Assembly (NCBI RefSeq): GCF_010015475.1
Contig: NZ_SSNI01000025.1
Coordinates: 1 to 64,000, forward strand
Direction: 5' to 3'
DNA from: Pontibacter pamirensis
GTDB taxonomy: Bacteria > Bacteroidota > Bacteroidia > Cytophagales > Hymenobacteraceae
Length of the DNA stretch: 64,000 bases
The notes under the pieces are model-generated. The model saw only the letters and a program-made list of their open reading frames with translations. It made no database searches and was not told the origin of the DNA. Below, one piece after another: positions 17,681 through 25,729 of the stretch (position 1 is the stretch's first letter; the number at the start of each line of letters is the position of its first letter). Made by a program: the position numbers and the translations under genes.

Positions 17681-18651
17681 AACCTTTTCCAGGTGCCTTT
17701 CATGTAGTTGTACTTGAGGGTGCTGGGCAAGGCTTTCCAGAAGTACTTGTTAACCTCTACGGCAAAGCTGGGTTGCATGTAGCAGTTAATGGTGCAGCCT
17801 TCGCACTCCGGCAACCTTCCCTCCTGCCGTTTCAGTTCCTCCACTTCCCTGGACTTATACAGCTCATACAGCTTCCCGTCGATAGGGTAACTTTTAGAAC
17901 CAAGGTGATAGCAGGGCAGCACCAGCTCGTTCTCCGGAGAAATAACCAGCGTGGTACTGGCAGCCTTGCAAACCGGATTTGCTATGTGATTGCCCCCGTC
18001 GCGGCGGAGCTGCACAAAACCATCGTTCAGGTATACGCTTTTACGCTTGCCAAAAGCAGTCAGGTAGTTTAGCTCTTCCGCTGTCAGTTGCTCCCCGGTG
18101 TCCACGGCATTATACTCAAAAGCAGGATTGATGACGAGCAGCAGCTTGTTTGGGAGTGTAATCTTCTGATACACCTCCTCCAACTGGTTTAGGTTATTTC
18201 TGAACACGGTAAAGAGTATGTCGGGGCGCTCACCTATTTGCTTTGCTATGGCAATAGATTCCATCACAAAGTCGTAACAGGCTACGCCGCGGCCTTTATC
18301 GTGCACCTCTTTTTCTGATGAATCAAGGGAAAAGTGCAGCATGTCTACTTTGCCTTTTAACCGTTTGGCCAGCTTCGGATACAGCATACCGTTGGTTGTG
18401 AGGGTGGTGATAAAGCCCATGTCGTGCGCCATCCTCAGCATCTCGTCTATCTGGCGGTGCAGCAGCGGCTCTCCTCCGGTAAAGTCTATCACCTGCACCC
18501 CCAGTCGCTTCAGGTCCTGCAGGTTTCGGGCCACGTCCTCCAGCGTAATGTACGGCGAAGGCTTCTCCCAAATGTCGCAGAACGAGCACTTTGCGTTACA
18601 GCGGTAGGTAACGTAGTAGTTGCAAAGCACGGGTTTTGAGGTCAGGCGCAT
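17668..18651 (-). CDS. radical SAM protein with SPASM-like C-terminus
   Basis: About 327 residues. The [4Fe-4S]-AdoMet site C18-x3-C22-x2-C25 (YRCNAKCSFC) is intact, followed by a TIM-barrel-like core (VIDFTGGEPLLH) and a cysteine-rich C-terminus (LPCYHLGS, PECEGCTINCY) likely binding a further cluster. Substrate unknown. The longer frame to 18678 adds nine residues; a TATCTTTG box at 18663-18656 just ahead of the ATG at 18651 makes the shorter start, on a very short or leaderless mRNA, more likely. The last codons lie inside the inverted repeat. Confidence 0.85.
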   Translation of the reverse strand: MRLTSKPVLCNYYVTYRCNAKCSFCDIWEKPSPYITLEDVARNLQDLKRLGVQVIDFTGGEPLLHRQIDEMLRMAHDMGFITTLTTNGMLYPKLAKRLKGKVDMLHFSLDSSEKEVHDKGRGVACYDFVMESIAIAKQIGERPDILFTVFRNNLNQLEEVYQKITLPNKLLLVINPAFEYNAVDTGEQLTAEELNYLTAFGKRKSVYLNDGFVQLRRDGGNHIANPVCKAASTTLVISPENELVLPCYHLGSKSYPIDGKLYELYKSREVEELKRQEGRLPECEGCTINCYMQPSFAVEVNKYFWKALPSTLKYNYMKGTWKRFFNC

Positions 18652-18664
18652 GTAACAAAGATAA

Positions 18665-18980
18665 GGGGCAAGCAGCACAATCGGCCAGTTTAGTCTTACT
18701 TTCTACTGCCATTCTGGCTTTAGAGGTTTGGTGCATCGTGATTAAAACACTCCTTTAGATGCTGTAGCCCGCAGCGCTTTCGCGGTTACTGTTGACAATT
18801 ATAGCAGCAGGGCAAGCTATAGTATAAGAATTTCCTTACATTGAAAAAAAGTATAGTGCTGATAGTACAAAGAAAGCTCGATGCGATTGCTACATGAACT
18901 CTACACAAAGTGCAGCTAACAGGAGTAGTACTCCAGCTACACAATAGTTGTAAGTCATTTTAAACACAGAAAAAATCCTT
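18665..18980. other. AT-rich intergenic region
   Basis: Divergent region between the radical SAM gene and the outer-membrane protein gene. No ORF or hairpin of note was seen. Base composition becomes visibly more AT-rich to the right, marking the left border of the accessory patch. Confidence 0.5.
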
Positions 18981-19568
18981 ATGAAATATTCAATAATTTT
19001 CACTGTCCTGTTACTCATATCATTTAGCGCATCTGGTCAAGACAAAAAAGACTTAACTATTTCCGTTTCGGGTGGACTTTTAACTGGTCCTTACTACAAT
19101 GAGGCTGCCCCTAACCTTTTTGGAGGTGTTGATTTTGATTATCACCTTAGTAAGCGACATGTACTAGCAGCAAATTTCATTGGAGGCTATCATACATACT
19201 ATGAAGTTGAACCGCCAAATATTCCGGTTTGGATTACCTACTCCGATGGAACTAATGCTACAGCAGAGTATACTGCTTTTTCGTTGATGTATAAATACAA
19301 AATATCACACAATAACGCTATAAGCATCGTGCCAGGTGTCGGTGCTGGAATAGTGACTCAATCTCTAGAGTATCCTTCTAGTAATGGGAATACAACATAT
19401 AGAACAACAACTTCATGGTCAACCCTTGTTTTTCCAGTAAGTCTGGACTTAAACTTCATGATATCTGAGCACTGGCAAGCAGGACTAAAAGGAGGCTTCA
19501 CAATCCATCCTGACTATCCGATTTTAGCTTTGTATGCTGGACCTAAACTTTCTTATACTATTAAATAA
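18981..19568 (+). CDS. outer-membrane beta-barrel-like protein
   Basis: A 195-residue protein with signal peptide (MKYSIIFTVLLLISFSASGQ) and alternating amphipathic strands ending in an aromatic-rich strand (LYAGPKLSYTIK), typical of small porin-like barrels. Function unknown. Codon use and base composition are more AT-rich than in the flanking genes. A group II intron lies 12 bases after the stop, on the opposite strand. Confidence 0.75.
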   Translation: MKYSIIFTVLLLISFSASGQDKKDLTISVSGGLLTGPYYNEAAPNLFGGVDFDYHLSKRHVLAANFIGGYHTYYEVEPPNIPVWITYSDGTNATAEYTAFSLMYKYKISHNNAISIVPGVGAGIVTQSLEYPSSNGNTTYRTTTSWSTLVFPVSLDLNFMISEHWQAGLKGGFTIHPDYPILALYAGPKLSYTIK

Positions 19569-19580
19569 AATACGCGTACA

Positions 19581-20184
19581 ATCGAGTGGATGGCTGACAG
19601 CCAATTGACTGCCAGTGCACCCCTCACACCACCCTGCGTACGGTTCGCGTACAGGGCGGTTCGTTAAGCATAGCACAGTCGCTCTTTACACCGACCATGC
19701 CCTTGCCCTAGTTTGGGCTAAGGCTAGCAAACTCTAGGTTTGAACCTCCTTGTCGGATTTCAGGCAACTTAACGTTTGGTCCTTCATCACCCTATGAGGC
19801 CTCCGTAGCGCTTATGGCTCGTTTCCAGGTGACTACTGTGACCGCTGCTGACTTCTTGGCTCATAGAAACCGAATCTATTCCAAGACCTCCCCAGGTAAG
19901 ACGCTCATCCTTCCACCTAATCCTGCTGCATCTACACAAAGTCGTTTGTTGGTCAGGGGCTTTGCAAAGATGTGCTTGCTTACCCACGGCTCTCTGCCTC
20001 TTATGCAGTTTCTGTTCGTCAGTTCAGGCTTTTGCAGTCCCGCTTTCTTCAGTGCATGGGTCACCCCAAACCACCTTGCGGCTTGCTAATCGGCTTCACC
20101 AACTCGCCGATAAGGGACTTGCACCCTCTGGATAATCTGAGTATGTTTCATAAGAAATATACTCGCGCCATACTGGGCGCGCAC
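19581..20184 (-). mobile_element. ORF-less group II intron
   Basis: Read on the minus strand, the element starts near 20184 with GTGCGCGCCCAGTATGG (GUGYG-type 5' end) and continues with the domain I stretch GAGGGTGCAAGTCCC. Further on are AGCCAAGAAGTCAGCAG and GGTGATGAAGGACCAAA, the stretch that in ORF-bearing introns precedes the reverse transcriptase. At 19663-19628 is a domain V hairpin: lower stem ACCGCCCTG/CAGGGTGGT, a 2-nt CG bulge, upper stem TACG/CGTA. A domain VI hairpin ends near 19581. Only ~150 nt separate the pre-ORF region from domain V, so no reverse transcriptase is encoded. Short frames inside it (19787-20064) are not genes. The exact 5' end could be 20186. Mobility would need an RT supplied in trans. 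Confidence 0.8.
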
Positions 20185-20221
20185 ACCACCTATAGTGCAT
20201 AAACGCACCATAGCCCACCCC

Positions 20222-20231
20222 GTTACCTATC
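20222..20231. repeat. left 10-bp inverted repeat around mazEF
   Basis: GTTACCTATC; its exact reverse complement lies at 20880-20889, just after mazF. The pair brackets the toxin-antitoxin module. Confidence 0.65.
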
Positions 20232-20308
20232 ATAGAAATTTATAGAACTTTGTCTTGAAGTCAGGCGTTAATGTAATAACTTTGTAATTACATTTTTTTT
20301 TAAATGCT

Positions 20309-20554
20309 ATGGAAGTATCAATTATCCAAATAGGAAACTCTAAGGGACTTCGGCTGACCAAGTCCATTCTCGATAGGTATAACATCAAAGATAAAGTTGA
20401 GCTAATACTGGAAAAAGGGCAGATTATATTAAAGCCTATAGAGCATCCAAGAAAAGGCTGGGACAAGGCATTCAGTAAAATGAATGAGAATGGTGATGAC
20501 CAGCTTTTACTGGATGATGTGTTTGGCGATGAAAGCTTTGACGAATGGAAATAA
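20309..20554 (+). CDS. mazE: MazE/AbrB-type antitoxin
   Basis: An 81-residue protein with an N-terminal SpoVT/AbrB swapped-hairpin DNA-binding domain (VSIIQIGNSKGLRLTKSILDRYNI) and an acidic C-terminal tail (QLLLDDVFGDESFDEW) suited to binding and blocking MazF. It overlaps the toxin gene by 10 bases, as expected for a coupled module. By family knowledge the antitoxin or the complex represses its own promoter. AT-richer than the flanking core genes. Confidence 0.85.
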   Translation: MEVSIIQIGNSKGLRLTKSILDRYNIKDKVELILEKGQIILKPIEHPRKGWDKAFSKMNENGDDQLLLDDVFGDESFDEWK

Positions 20555-20868
20555 GCCAGTATGATATTGTCTTAGTGAATCTAGACCCCACTGTAGGAAG
20601 TGAAATACAGAAAACAAGACCATATGTAGTAATATCCCCTGACGAGATTAACCATAACTTGAGAACAGTAGTTGTCGCGCCGATGACTACCAAGAGTCGT
20701 AGTTATCCAACTCGCGTGAAAGTGAAACACAATAATCAATCGGGATGGGTAGTGATTGACCAGTTAAGGACCATCGATAAAGTCCGCATCTTTAAAGTGT
20801 TAGGAAACCTGAACCCTTCAGAAGTAGCTGCCTGCAAGGGTGTCATAAAAGAAACCTTTGTTGACTAA
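20545..20868 (+). CDS. mazF: MazF/PemK-family toxin endoribonuclease
   Basis: A 107-residue protein with the PemK/MazF core: QYDIVLVNLDPTVGSEIQK, TRPYVVISPDEIN, VVAPMTTK and VVIDQLRTIDK. Members cleave mRNA at specific short sequences. Length and motifs are complete, so it appears functional. The module has a compact cassette shape, flanked by a 10-bp inverted repeat with a palindrome directly after it. Confidence 0.88.
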   Translation: MEISQYDIVLVNLDPTVGSEIQKTRPYVVISPDEINHNLRTVVVAPMTTKSRSYPTRVKVKHNNQSGWVVIDQLRTIDKVRIFKVLGNLNPSEVAACKGVIKETFVD

Positions 20869-20879
20869 TCAAAAACAAC

Positions 20880-20950
20880 GATAGGTAACTCAGTGCAGCC
20901 GTAACTCCCGCTACGCTTCGGGCTTCGGCTGCACGAATAACGTTGGCACC
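20880..20950. repeat. palindromic, attC-like element after mazF
   Basis: Begins GATAGGTAAC (20880-20889, inverse of 20222-20231), then GTGCAGCCG (20893-20901) pairing with CGGCTGCAC (20926-20934) around a GC-rich loop, then TAACGTTGGC. The layout recalls integron attC sites, but the terminal boxes do not match the RYYYAAC/GTTRRRY consensus and no integrase is present. It could also act as the mazF terminator. Confidence 0.5.
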
Positions 20951-21006
20951 AATTGAAGATGTCCTTAAAAAGAGTGCATTGAAGAAATGTATAAATTCAG
21001 AAAAGC

Positions 21007-21501
21007 ATGAAAGATTCAGTAAATATATGTTTGTCTTGTGGGTTATGTTGTGACGGTACCGTGATTGGTTTTGTACAGCTCGGACGTGAAGAAGTGCCTG
21101 TATTGAGAGAATTCATCGATATGGAGAATGCAAATGGTGAAGGTTTTTTTCTTCAACCCTGCAACAACTATTGTGATGGTTGCACTATTTATTCCAAAAG
21201 ACCGAAACAATGTGCCAGTTTCAAGTGCGGGCTTTTAAAATCCCTAGAACAAAAGGAAATAGATTTTGATTCGGCTATCGAAACAATTAACGTGGTTAAA
21301 CAAAAAAAGACCGCTATAGAAAAAAAATTAGCGCTACTACAGCTTAAACTACACTCCCAATCATTTTACTTTAAAATGCTCGAATTGAAAAAGTTGTTTC
21401 AGAAAAACAAGTCTGAATCATCATTATCGCAAAACCATCTAGATTTAGTATCGGACCTCCAGCAACTCGATAATCTGCTGTCAAAAAAATTTAATATCTA
21501 A
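21007..21501 (+). CDS. YkgJ-type cysteine cluster protein
   Basis: A 164-residue protein with an N-terminal cysteine cluster (CLSCGLCCDGT, CNNYCDGCTIY, QCASFKC), typical of the YkgJ/CxxCxxCC family that binds zinc or iron-sulfur. The C-terminal half is a lysine-rich helical or coiled-coil extension. AT-rich like mazEF, so it may have come in with the same patch. Function unknown. Confidence 0.75.
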   Translation: MKDSVNICLSCGLCCDGTVIGFVQLGREEVPVLREFIDMENANGEGFFLQPCNNYCDGCTIYSKRPKQCASFKCGLLKSLEQKEIDFDSAIETINVVKQKKTAIEKKLALLQLKLHSQSFYFKMLELKKLFQKNKSESSLSQNHLDLVSDLQQLDNLLSKKFNI

Positions 21502-21573
21502 ATGTTCTAACAATAAAAGATTATTGACTAAAAAAAAAGATTTTATGTAATTACCACAATTACCGTTACATGT

Positions 21574-22896
21574 TTACCTACTAAACAACTCTAGCGAGGC
21601 GGCGCTCATCGCTTTCACACCTGTTTTGATAGTTGGCTCGGGTAACGGTGCAAATAAAGGGGAATGCAGCGAAGGCAGTGCTTCTCCTTTTTGCTCGGCC
21701 TCCCGCACTTTAGCCGGATCCACGGCACCAAGCCAGAACATGCAGATAGGCACCTCCTTTTCCTGCCTGCCAAACCGGCTGAAATCCTCTCCTACCATAT
21801 TAGGAGGCATCTCTACCAGGTTCTCCTCTCCAAAGCTCTTGCTTAGCACACTCACGAGTCTGTTAGTTAATGCAGGATCGTTGATGGTGGCAGGTGTCTG
21901 AGGATCACGGATGCTGATAATGGGCATTTTGCTTTCCGGCAATCCTGCCGACTCAGCTAAGTTCTTACTGATCCGGCGGATGGAGGAGATAATTTGCTCC
22001 CGTACCTCGTCGGAGTAAGAACGCAAGGTGAGCTGCAGTTTTACCTCATCCGGTATGATATTGTGCACCGTGCCGCCATGTATGGAGCCTACTGTGACCA
22101 CGGCAGGTTCAATCGGGTTTATCGTTCGGCTTACGACAGTCTGGAAGGCCAGCACCATTTGGGAGCTTAGCACTACCGGGTCTATAGTGGTGTGCGGTGC
22201 AGCGCCGTGGCCGCCTTGGCCGAACACAGTAATATCCATCATGTCCACGCTGGCCATAAAAGCCCCTTCGCGGTAGCCGATTTTGCCGGCAGGCAGCGAG
22301 GCGTTATCATGCAGGGCAATGGCATAATCAGGAGTAGGAATTTTATCATACAGCCCTGCCTTAAACATCAGGTCTGCCCCTAATCCGTTCTCCTCTGCCG
22401 ATTGCGCCACCATCACCAGTGTGCCTTTCCATTTGCCCTTTGTATGCACCAGCGCCCGCGCCGTTCCGGCAAACACGGTCATGTGTATGTCGTGCCCACA
22501 GGCATGCATCACGTTTACCTCATTGCCTGCAGCGTTCACGCCCCTGGCTGTGCTGGCATACGGGAGGCCGGTCTTCTCTTCCAGCGGCAGGGCATCCATA
22601 TCTGTCCGGATGAGGACAGTTGGTCCTTTGCCGTTCTTTAGTACACCCACCACCCCATGGGCACCCATTTTCTCCATCACCTCAAAGCCAAGGCCTCTCA
22701 GTTCGCTGGCCATCACCTGGGCTGTCATCTCCTCCTGCAGCGATAGCTCGGGGTTCTGGTGGAGTTGCTTATAGAGCTTGTCAAGCGCCGGATAATTCTC
22801 ATCGGTATAAGCGCTGACTTCTTTTAGTACAGGAGATTGTGCATGGCTAAAGCCAGCGGAGAGGGCCAGGGCAAGAAGTAAGGAAATTTTCTTCAC
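21574..22896 (-). CDS. exported M20 family amidohydrolase
   Basis: A 440-residue zinc amidohydrolase of the M20D type (IAA-amino-acid/hippurate hydrolase, AbgA/AbgB-like). Signal peptide MKKISLLLALALSAGFSHAQ, metal motif HACGHDIHMT, acidic AEENGLGADLMF and a dimerisation insert (GQGGHGAAPHTTIDPVV). Likely cleaves N-acyl or aminobenzoyl amino acids in the periplasm. An AbgT-type transporter lies 1.2 kb away on the same strand, suggesting a shared substrate, although the export signal is unlike cytoplasmic AbgA/AbgB. Confidence 0.88.
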   Translation of the reverse strand: MKKISLLLALALSAGFSHAQSPVLKEVSAYTDENYPALDKLYKQLHQNPELSLQEEMTAQVMASELRGLGFEVMEKMGAHGVVGVLKNGKGPTVLIRTDMDALPLEEKTGLPYASTARGVNAAGNEVNVMHACGHDIHMTVFAGTARALVHTKGKWKGTLVMVAQSAEENGLGADLMFKAGLYDKIPTPDYAIALHDNASLPAGKIGYREGAFMASVDMMDITVFGQGGHGAAPHTTIDPVVLSSQMVLAFQTVVSRTINPIEPAVVTVGSIHGGTVHNIIPDEVKLQLTLRSYSDEVREQIISSIRRISKNLAESAGLPESKMPIISIRDPQTPATINDPALTNRLVSVLSKSFGEENLVEMPPNMVGEDFSRFGRQEKEVPICMFWLGAVDPAKVREAEQKGEALPSLHSPLFAPLPEPTIKTGVKAMSAASLELFSR

Positions 22897-23166
22897 AGGT
22901 AATAAAATTTTTATGTAGCGTAATTTACAGCTTTAACCTGAAAATACCCATTTACTACATATAGGCATCAAAGCATGAGTATGAATATTACGGCCATACA
23001 TCTTATAGCAGTGGATAGCTTTGAACTAAAGTTTAAAACGATAGCGAAAGGAGTATATTCTGCTTTTTCCGTGTAACTTTTATACTGTTTGTCTATTTAT
23101 TCCAGCTAATGGCCCATGAAAGCAACCTCTTCGTCTAATTTAACTTTAGCAGTGCCGCTTAATTGT

Positions 23167-23273
23167 TATATTTGATTAGCTTAATTGCTACGGTATACTT
23201 GTTTAAGGTGAGATGTAAGTAAGTTTCCTACCGTTTAAGTTCAGAAGCCGCACTTTTTTTAGTGCGGCTTCTG
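23167..23273 (+). ncRNA. candidate small RNA or leader with 13-bp hairpin
   Basis: A TATATTTG -7-like box (23167-23174) is followed ~70 nt later by a perfect hairpin, CAGAAGCCGCACT (23242-23254) with AGTGCGGCTTCTG (23261-23273) and a T6 loop. It lies between divergent genes, where no terminator is needed for either. No good -33 box and only a weak T tract follow, so this may instead be an untranslated leader element of the 23346 gene. Confidence 0.35.
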
Positions 23274-23345
23274 TCGTTTCATACCAACATTTGTTGTCCT
23301 GACGTTATACCCTGTATAAAAGCACCTGGATTAAATGTTGGAACT

Positions 23346-23948
23346 ATGAAGAGAGTAATAATCATGCTTATGGCTTTGCTGACTACCAGTGTGGTAGCAA
23401 AAGCGCAGTTACAGGCAGGTGTGAAAGCAGGACTGAGCACCGCAAACGTAGACATACAAAAAGTCCGCGACGACCCGTGGCAGTACACTAAAGCAGAAAA
23501 CGTGACCGGATACCATGCCGGCGCATTTGCCCGCCTTCAGGTGGCCGGCTTCTTTGTGCAGCCGGAGGCAATCTTAACCTCCACGGGTGGTGAAATTAAA
23601 GTATCGGGTGCAGACATTGTGGGTGTACGGGTAGAGGACTTTAAATTTAACCGCCTCGATGTACCTATTATGGTCGGCTACAATTTCTTTGATATAGTGC
23701 GTGTGCAGGCCGGACCGGTATCCTCCACCCTACTCAGCGCCAGGCAGGAGGGGCAGGACATTAAACAGTATATGCAGAATGCAGACTGGGGCTTTCAGGC
23801 AGGCGTCGGCCTCGACATTGGCAGTATCACGGCCGACGTCAGGTATGAATTGATAAACCGCCAGCTCACCAACACAGTTCAGCAAACTGGCATGCAGGTG
23901 AATAACCAGCAGTTTATCGTCAGTCTTGGCTATAAATTGATTAGGTAA
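23346..23948 (+). CDS. outer-membrane beta-barrel (porin-family) protein
   Basis: A 200-residue protein: signal peptide (MKRVIIMLMALLTTSVVAKAQ) then an eight-strand-like barrel with GVKAGLSTANVD, GYHAGAFARLQVAGFFVQPE and the C-terminal strand QQFIVSLGYKLIR, as in Bacteroidota OMP_b-brl proteins. The ATG at 23262 would put 28 residues in front of the signal peptide, including an upstream hairpin region, so 23346 is the start. Function unknown. Confidence 0.82.
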   Translation: MKRVIIMLMALLTTSVVAKAQLQAGVKAGLSTANVDIQKVRDDPWQYTKAENVTGYHAGAFARLQVAGFFVQPEAILTSTGGEIKVSGADIVGVRVEDFKFNRLDVPIMVGYNFFDIVRVQAGPVSSTLLSARQEGQDIKQYMQNADWGFQAGVGLDIGSITADVRYELINRQLTNTVQQTGMQVNNQQFIVSLGYKLIR

Positions 23949-23962
23949 GCTGAAAAGCCTAA

Positions 23963-24003
23963 AATACAGAAGCCGCAGGTACAACACCTGCGGCTTCTGT
24001 ATT
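23963..24003. terminator. 18-bp perfect hairpin between convergent genes
   Basis: Arms 23963-23980 and 23986-24003, sharing the core AGAAGCCGCA with the hairpin at 23242. It ends the barrel gene and, read from the other strand, the AbgT gene. Confidence 0.75.
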
Positions 24004-24051
24004 AAAGTAGGTGAAGAATAACAAGGTCTTGTGTCCTGATAAGTTTTTTTG

Positions 24052-25581
24052 CTATCGAGGCATATACATTTCTGCCCCCGGCCCAACCGGAATCCCTAGC
24101 AGAATCCAGATAATGAGCAGGATAACCCAGCCAATAAAGAACACGACTGAGTAGGGCAGCATCGTTGAAATAACCGTACCGATACCCGCATTCTTATCAT
24201 AGCGCTGTATAAAGGCGACAATAAGGGCGAAATATGACATCATCGGTGAAATAATGTTGGTGACGCTATCGCCGATACGATAAGCTACCTGCGTAAACTC
24301 CGGCGTATAGCCCAGCAACATAAACATCGGGATAAATACCGGCGCCATAATTGCCCATTTGGCCGAGGCAGACCCCATCACAAGGTTGATGAGGGCGGCT
24401 ACAATGATAAACGTGATCATGAGCGGGATATCACTTAGCCCGAGTGTTTTCAGCACATCAGCTCCATTGATGGCCAGGATCAGCCCCAGATTAGTCCAGT
24501 TGAAGTAGGCGACGAACTGCGCCGCGAAGAACACCAGCACAATGTATGAGCCAAGGGTTTCCATCGACTTGGCCATGCCCCGCATCACATCGTTGTCGTT
24601 CTTGATGGTTTTTGCACCCACACCATAGGCTATACCCGCTATACCTGCCAGCAAAAAGATAAAGGCCACAATACCGGACATAAACGGCGAGTGCAGAATC
24701 TCGTTTGTCTCCGGGTCGCGCAAGTAGCCGTTCTCGGGTATAAGGCCTCCCAGTATGAATGCTGTCATTAGCAGTATGGCAACAGTCGCATACAGCAGCC
24801 CGCGCTTTTCCAGTGCATTCAGTCTGTCTATGCTTTGGGGTTTCTCATCTCCTTCATACTCCCCCAGCCGCGGAATCACCACCTTCTCCGTTACCCAGGT
24901 ACCCAGTGCGGCAATAATGAAAGTAGACACAAACATGAAATAATAGTTGGCCGCCGGGTTCACTGCATAGTTCGGGTCAATAATCCTGGCCGCCTCTGTA
25001 GACAAACCAGCCAACAGCGGATCGACGGTGCCCAACAGGAGGTTGGCACTGTAACCTCCCGATACCCCGGCAAAAGCTGCCGCCAGGCCAGCCAGCGGAT
25101 GGCGGCCTGCCGCCAGGAAGATAACAGCAGCCAAAGGCACCAGCAGCACATACCCTACTTCCGAAGCTGTGTTTGAAAGCACCCCGGAGAAAACAATGAC
25201 AAACGTAAGCAAGCGCTTCGGCGACGAGAGCACCACCAGGCGCAGCACCGCCCCAATCAAGCCTGTACCCTCGGCAATACCGATACCTAATAATGAAACC
25301 AGTACCGTACCCAGCGGCGCAAAGCCAGTGAAGTTGGTCACCATGCGCGTCAGGATCAGGTGCAGGCCCTCAGTGGAAAGCAGGTTGAAAGGCGTGATGG
25401 TCTCTCCGGTGCCCGGGTGTACCACGGCCAAGTCAAACAAGCTGGCCACCCATGATAAAATCACCACTAACAGGGCAAAACCAGCAAAAAGTGTGGCGGG
25501 GTGCGGCAGGGCATTGCCAATGCGCTCCACCACCGATAGGAACTTATCTACTCCTGATTTCTTCTTTTGTAGGTCAGTCAT
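24052..25581 (-). CDS. AbgT family transporter
   Basis: A 509-residue inner-membrane transporter of the AbgT family (aminobenzoyl-glutamate uptake in E. coli; sulfonamide export in other members). Many membrane helices; family stretches include VERIGNALPHPATLFAGFALLVVI near the start, SEVGYVLLVPLAAVIF and SASAKWAIMAPVFIPMFMLLG. The cytoplasmic N-terminal tail is short. The nearby M20 hydrolase supports use of N-acylated amino acids or aminobenzoyl-glutamate, but the direction of transport cannot be told from sequence. Confidence 0.9.
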   Translation of the reverse strand: MTDLQKKKSGVDKFLSVVERIGNALPHPATLFAGFALLVVILSWVASLFDLAVVHPGTGETITPFNLLSTEGLHLILTRMVTNFTGFAPLGTVLVSLLGIGIAEGTGLIGAVLRLVVLSSPKRLLTFVIVFSGVLSNTASEVGYVLLVPLAAVIFLAAGRHPLAGLAAAFAGVSGGYSANLLLGTVDPLLAGLSTEAARIIDPNYAVNPAANYYFMFVSTFIIAALGTWVTEKVVIPRLGEYEGDEKPQSIDRLNALEKRGLLYATVAILLMTAFILGGLIPENGYLRDPETNEILHSPFMSGIVAFIFLLAGIAGIAYGVGAKTIKNDNDVMRGMAKSMETLGSYIVLVFFAAQFVAYFNWTNLGLILAINGADVLKTLGLSDIPLMITFIIVAALINLVMGSASAKWAIMAPVFIPMFMLLGYTPEFTQVAYRIGDSVTNIISPMMSYFALIVAFIQRYDKNAGIGTVISTMLPYSVVFFIGWVILLIIWILLGIPVGPGAEMYMPR

Positions 25582-25729
25582 AAAAAAGGTTAGAATTTGC
25601 TTCTCAGAAGCGCAGCAGTTTCAGTTGCCCACAGGTGCTTCACGAGGTTTCGAAATTGGCCAAAAAAAGGCACCCCCGCAAATTTTATCTGAAAAGCCCT
25701 ATATTAGCTTTCGCCTAACACTTTTCACT

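Noticed and set aside
19787..20064. Protein genes inside the group II intron
   Set aside because: Short frames coincide with intron domains and show no reverse transcriptase motifs.
20880..20950. True integron attC site
   Set aside because: The terminal boxes do not match RYYYAAC/GTTRRRY and there is no integrase in the window; called only attC-like.
25169..25729. N-terminal extension of the LD-carboxypeptidase
   Set aside because: It is antisense to the AbgT gene and matches no part of the S66 family.
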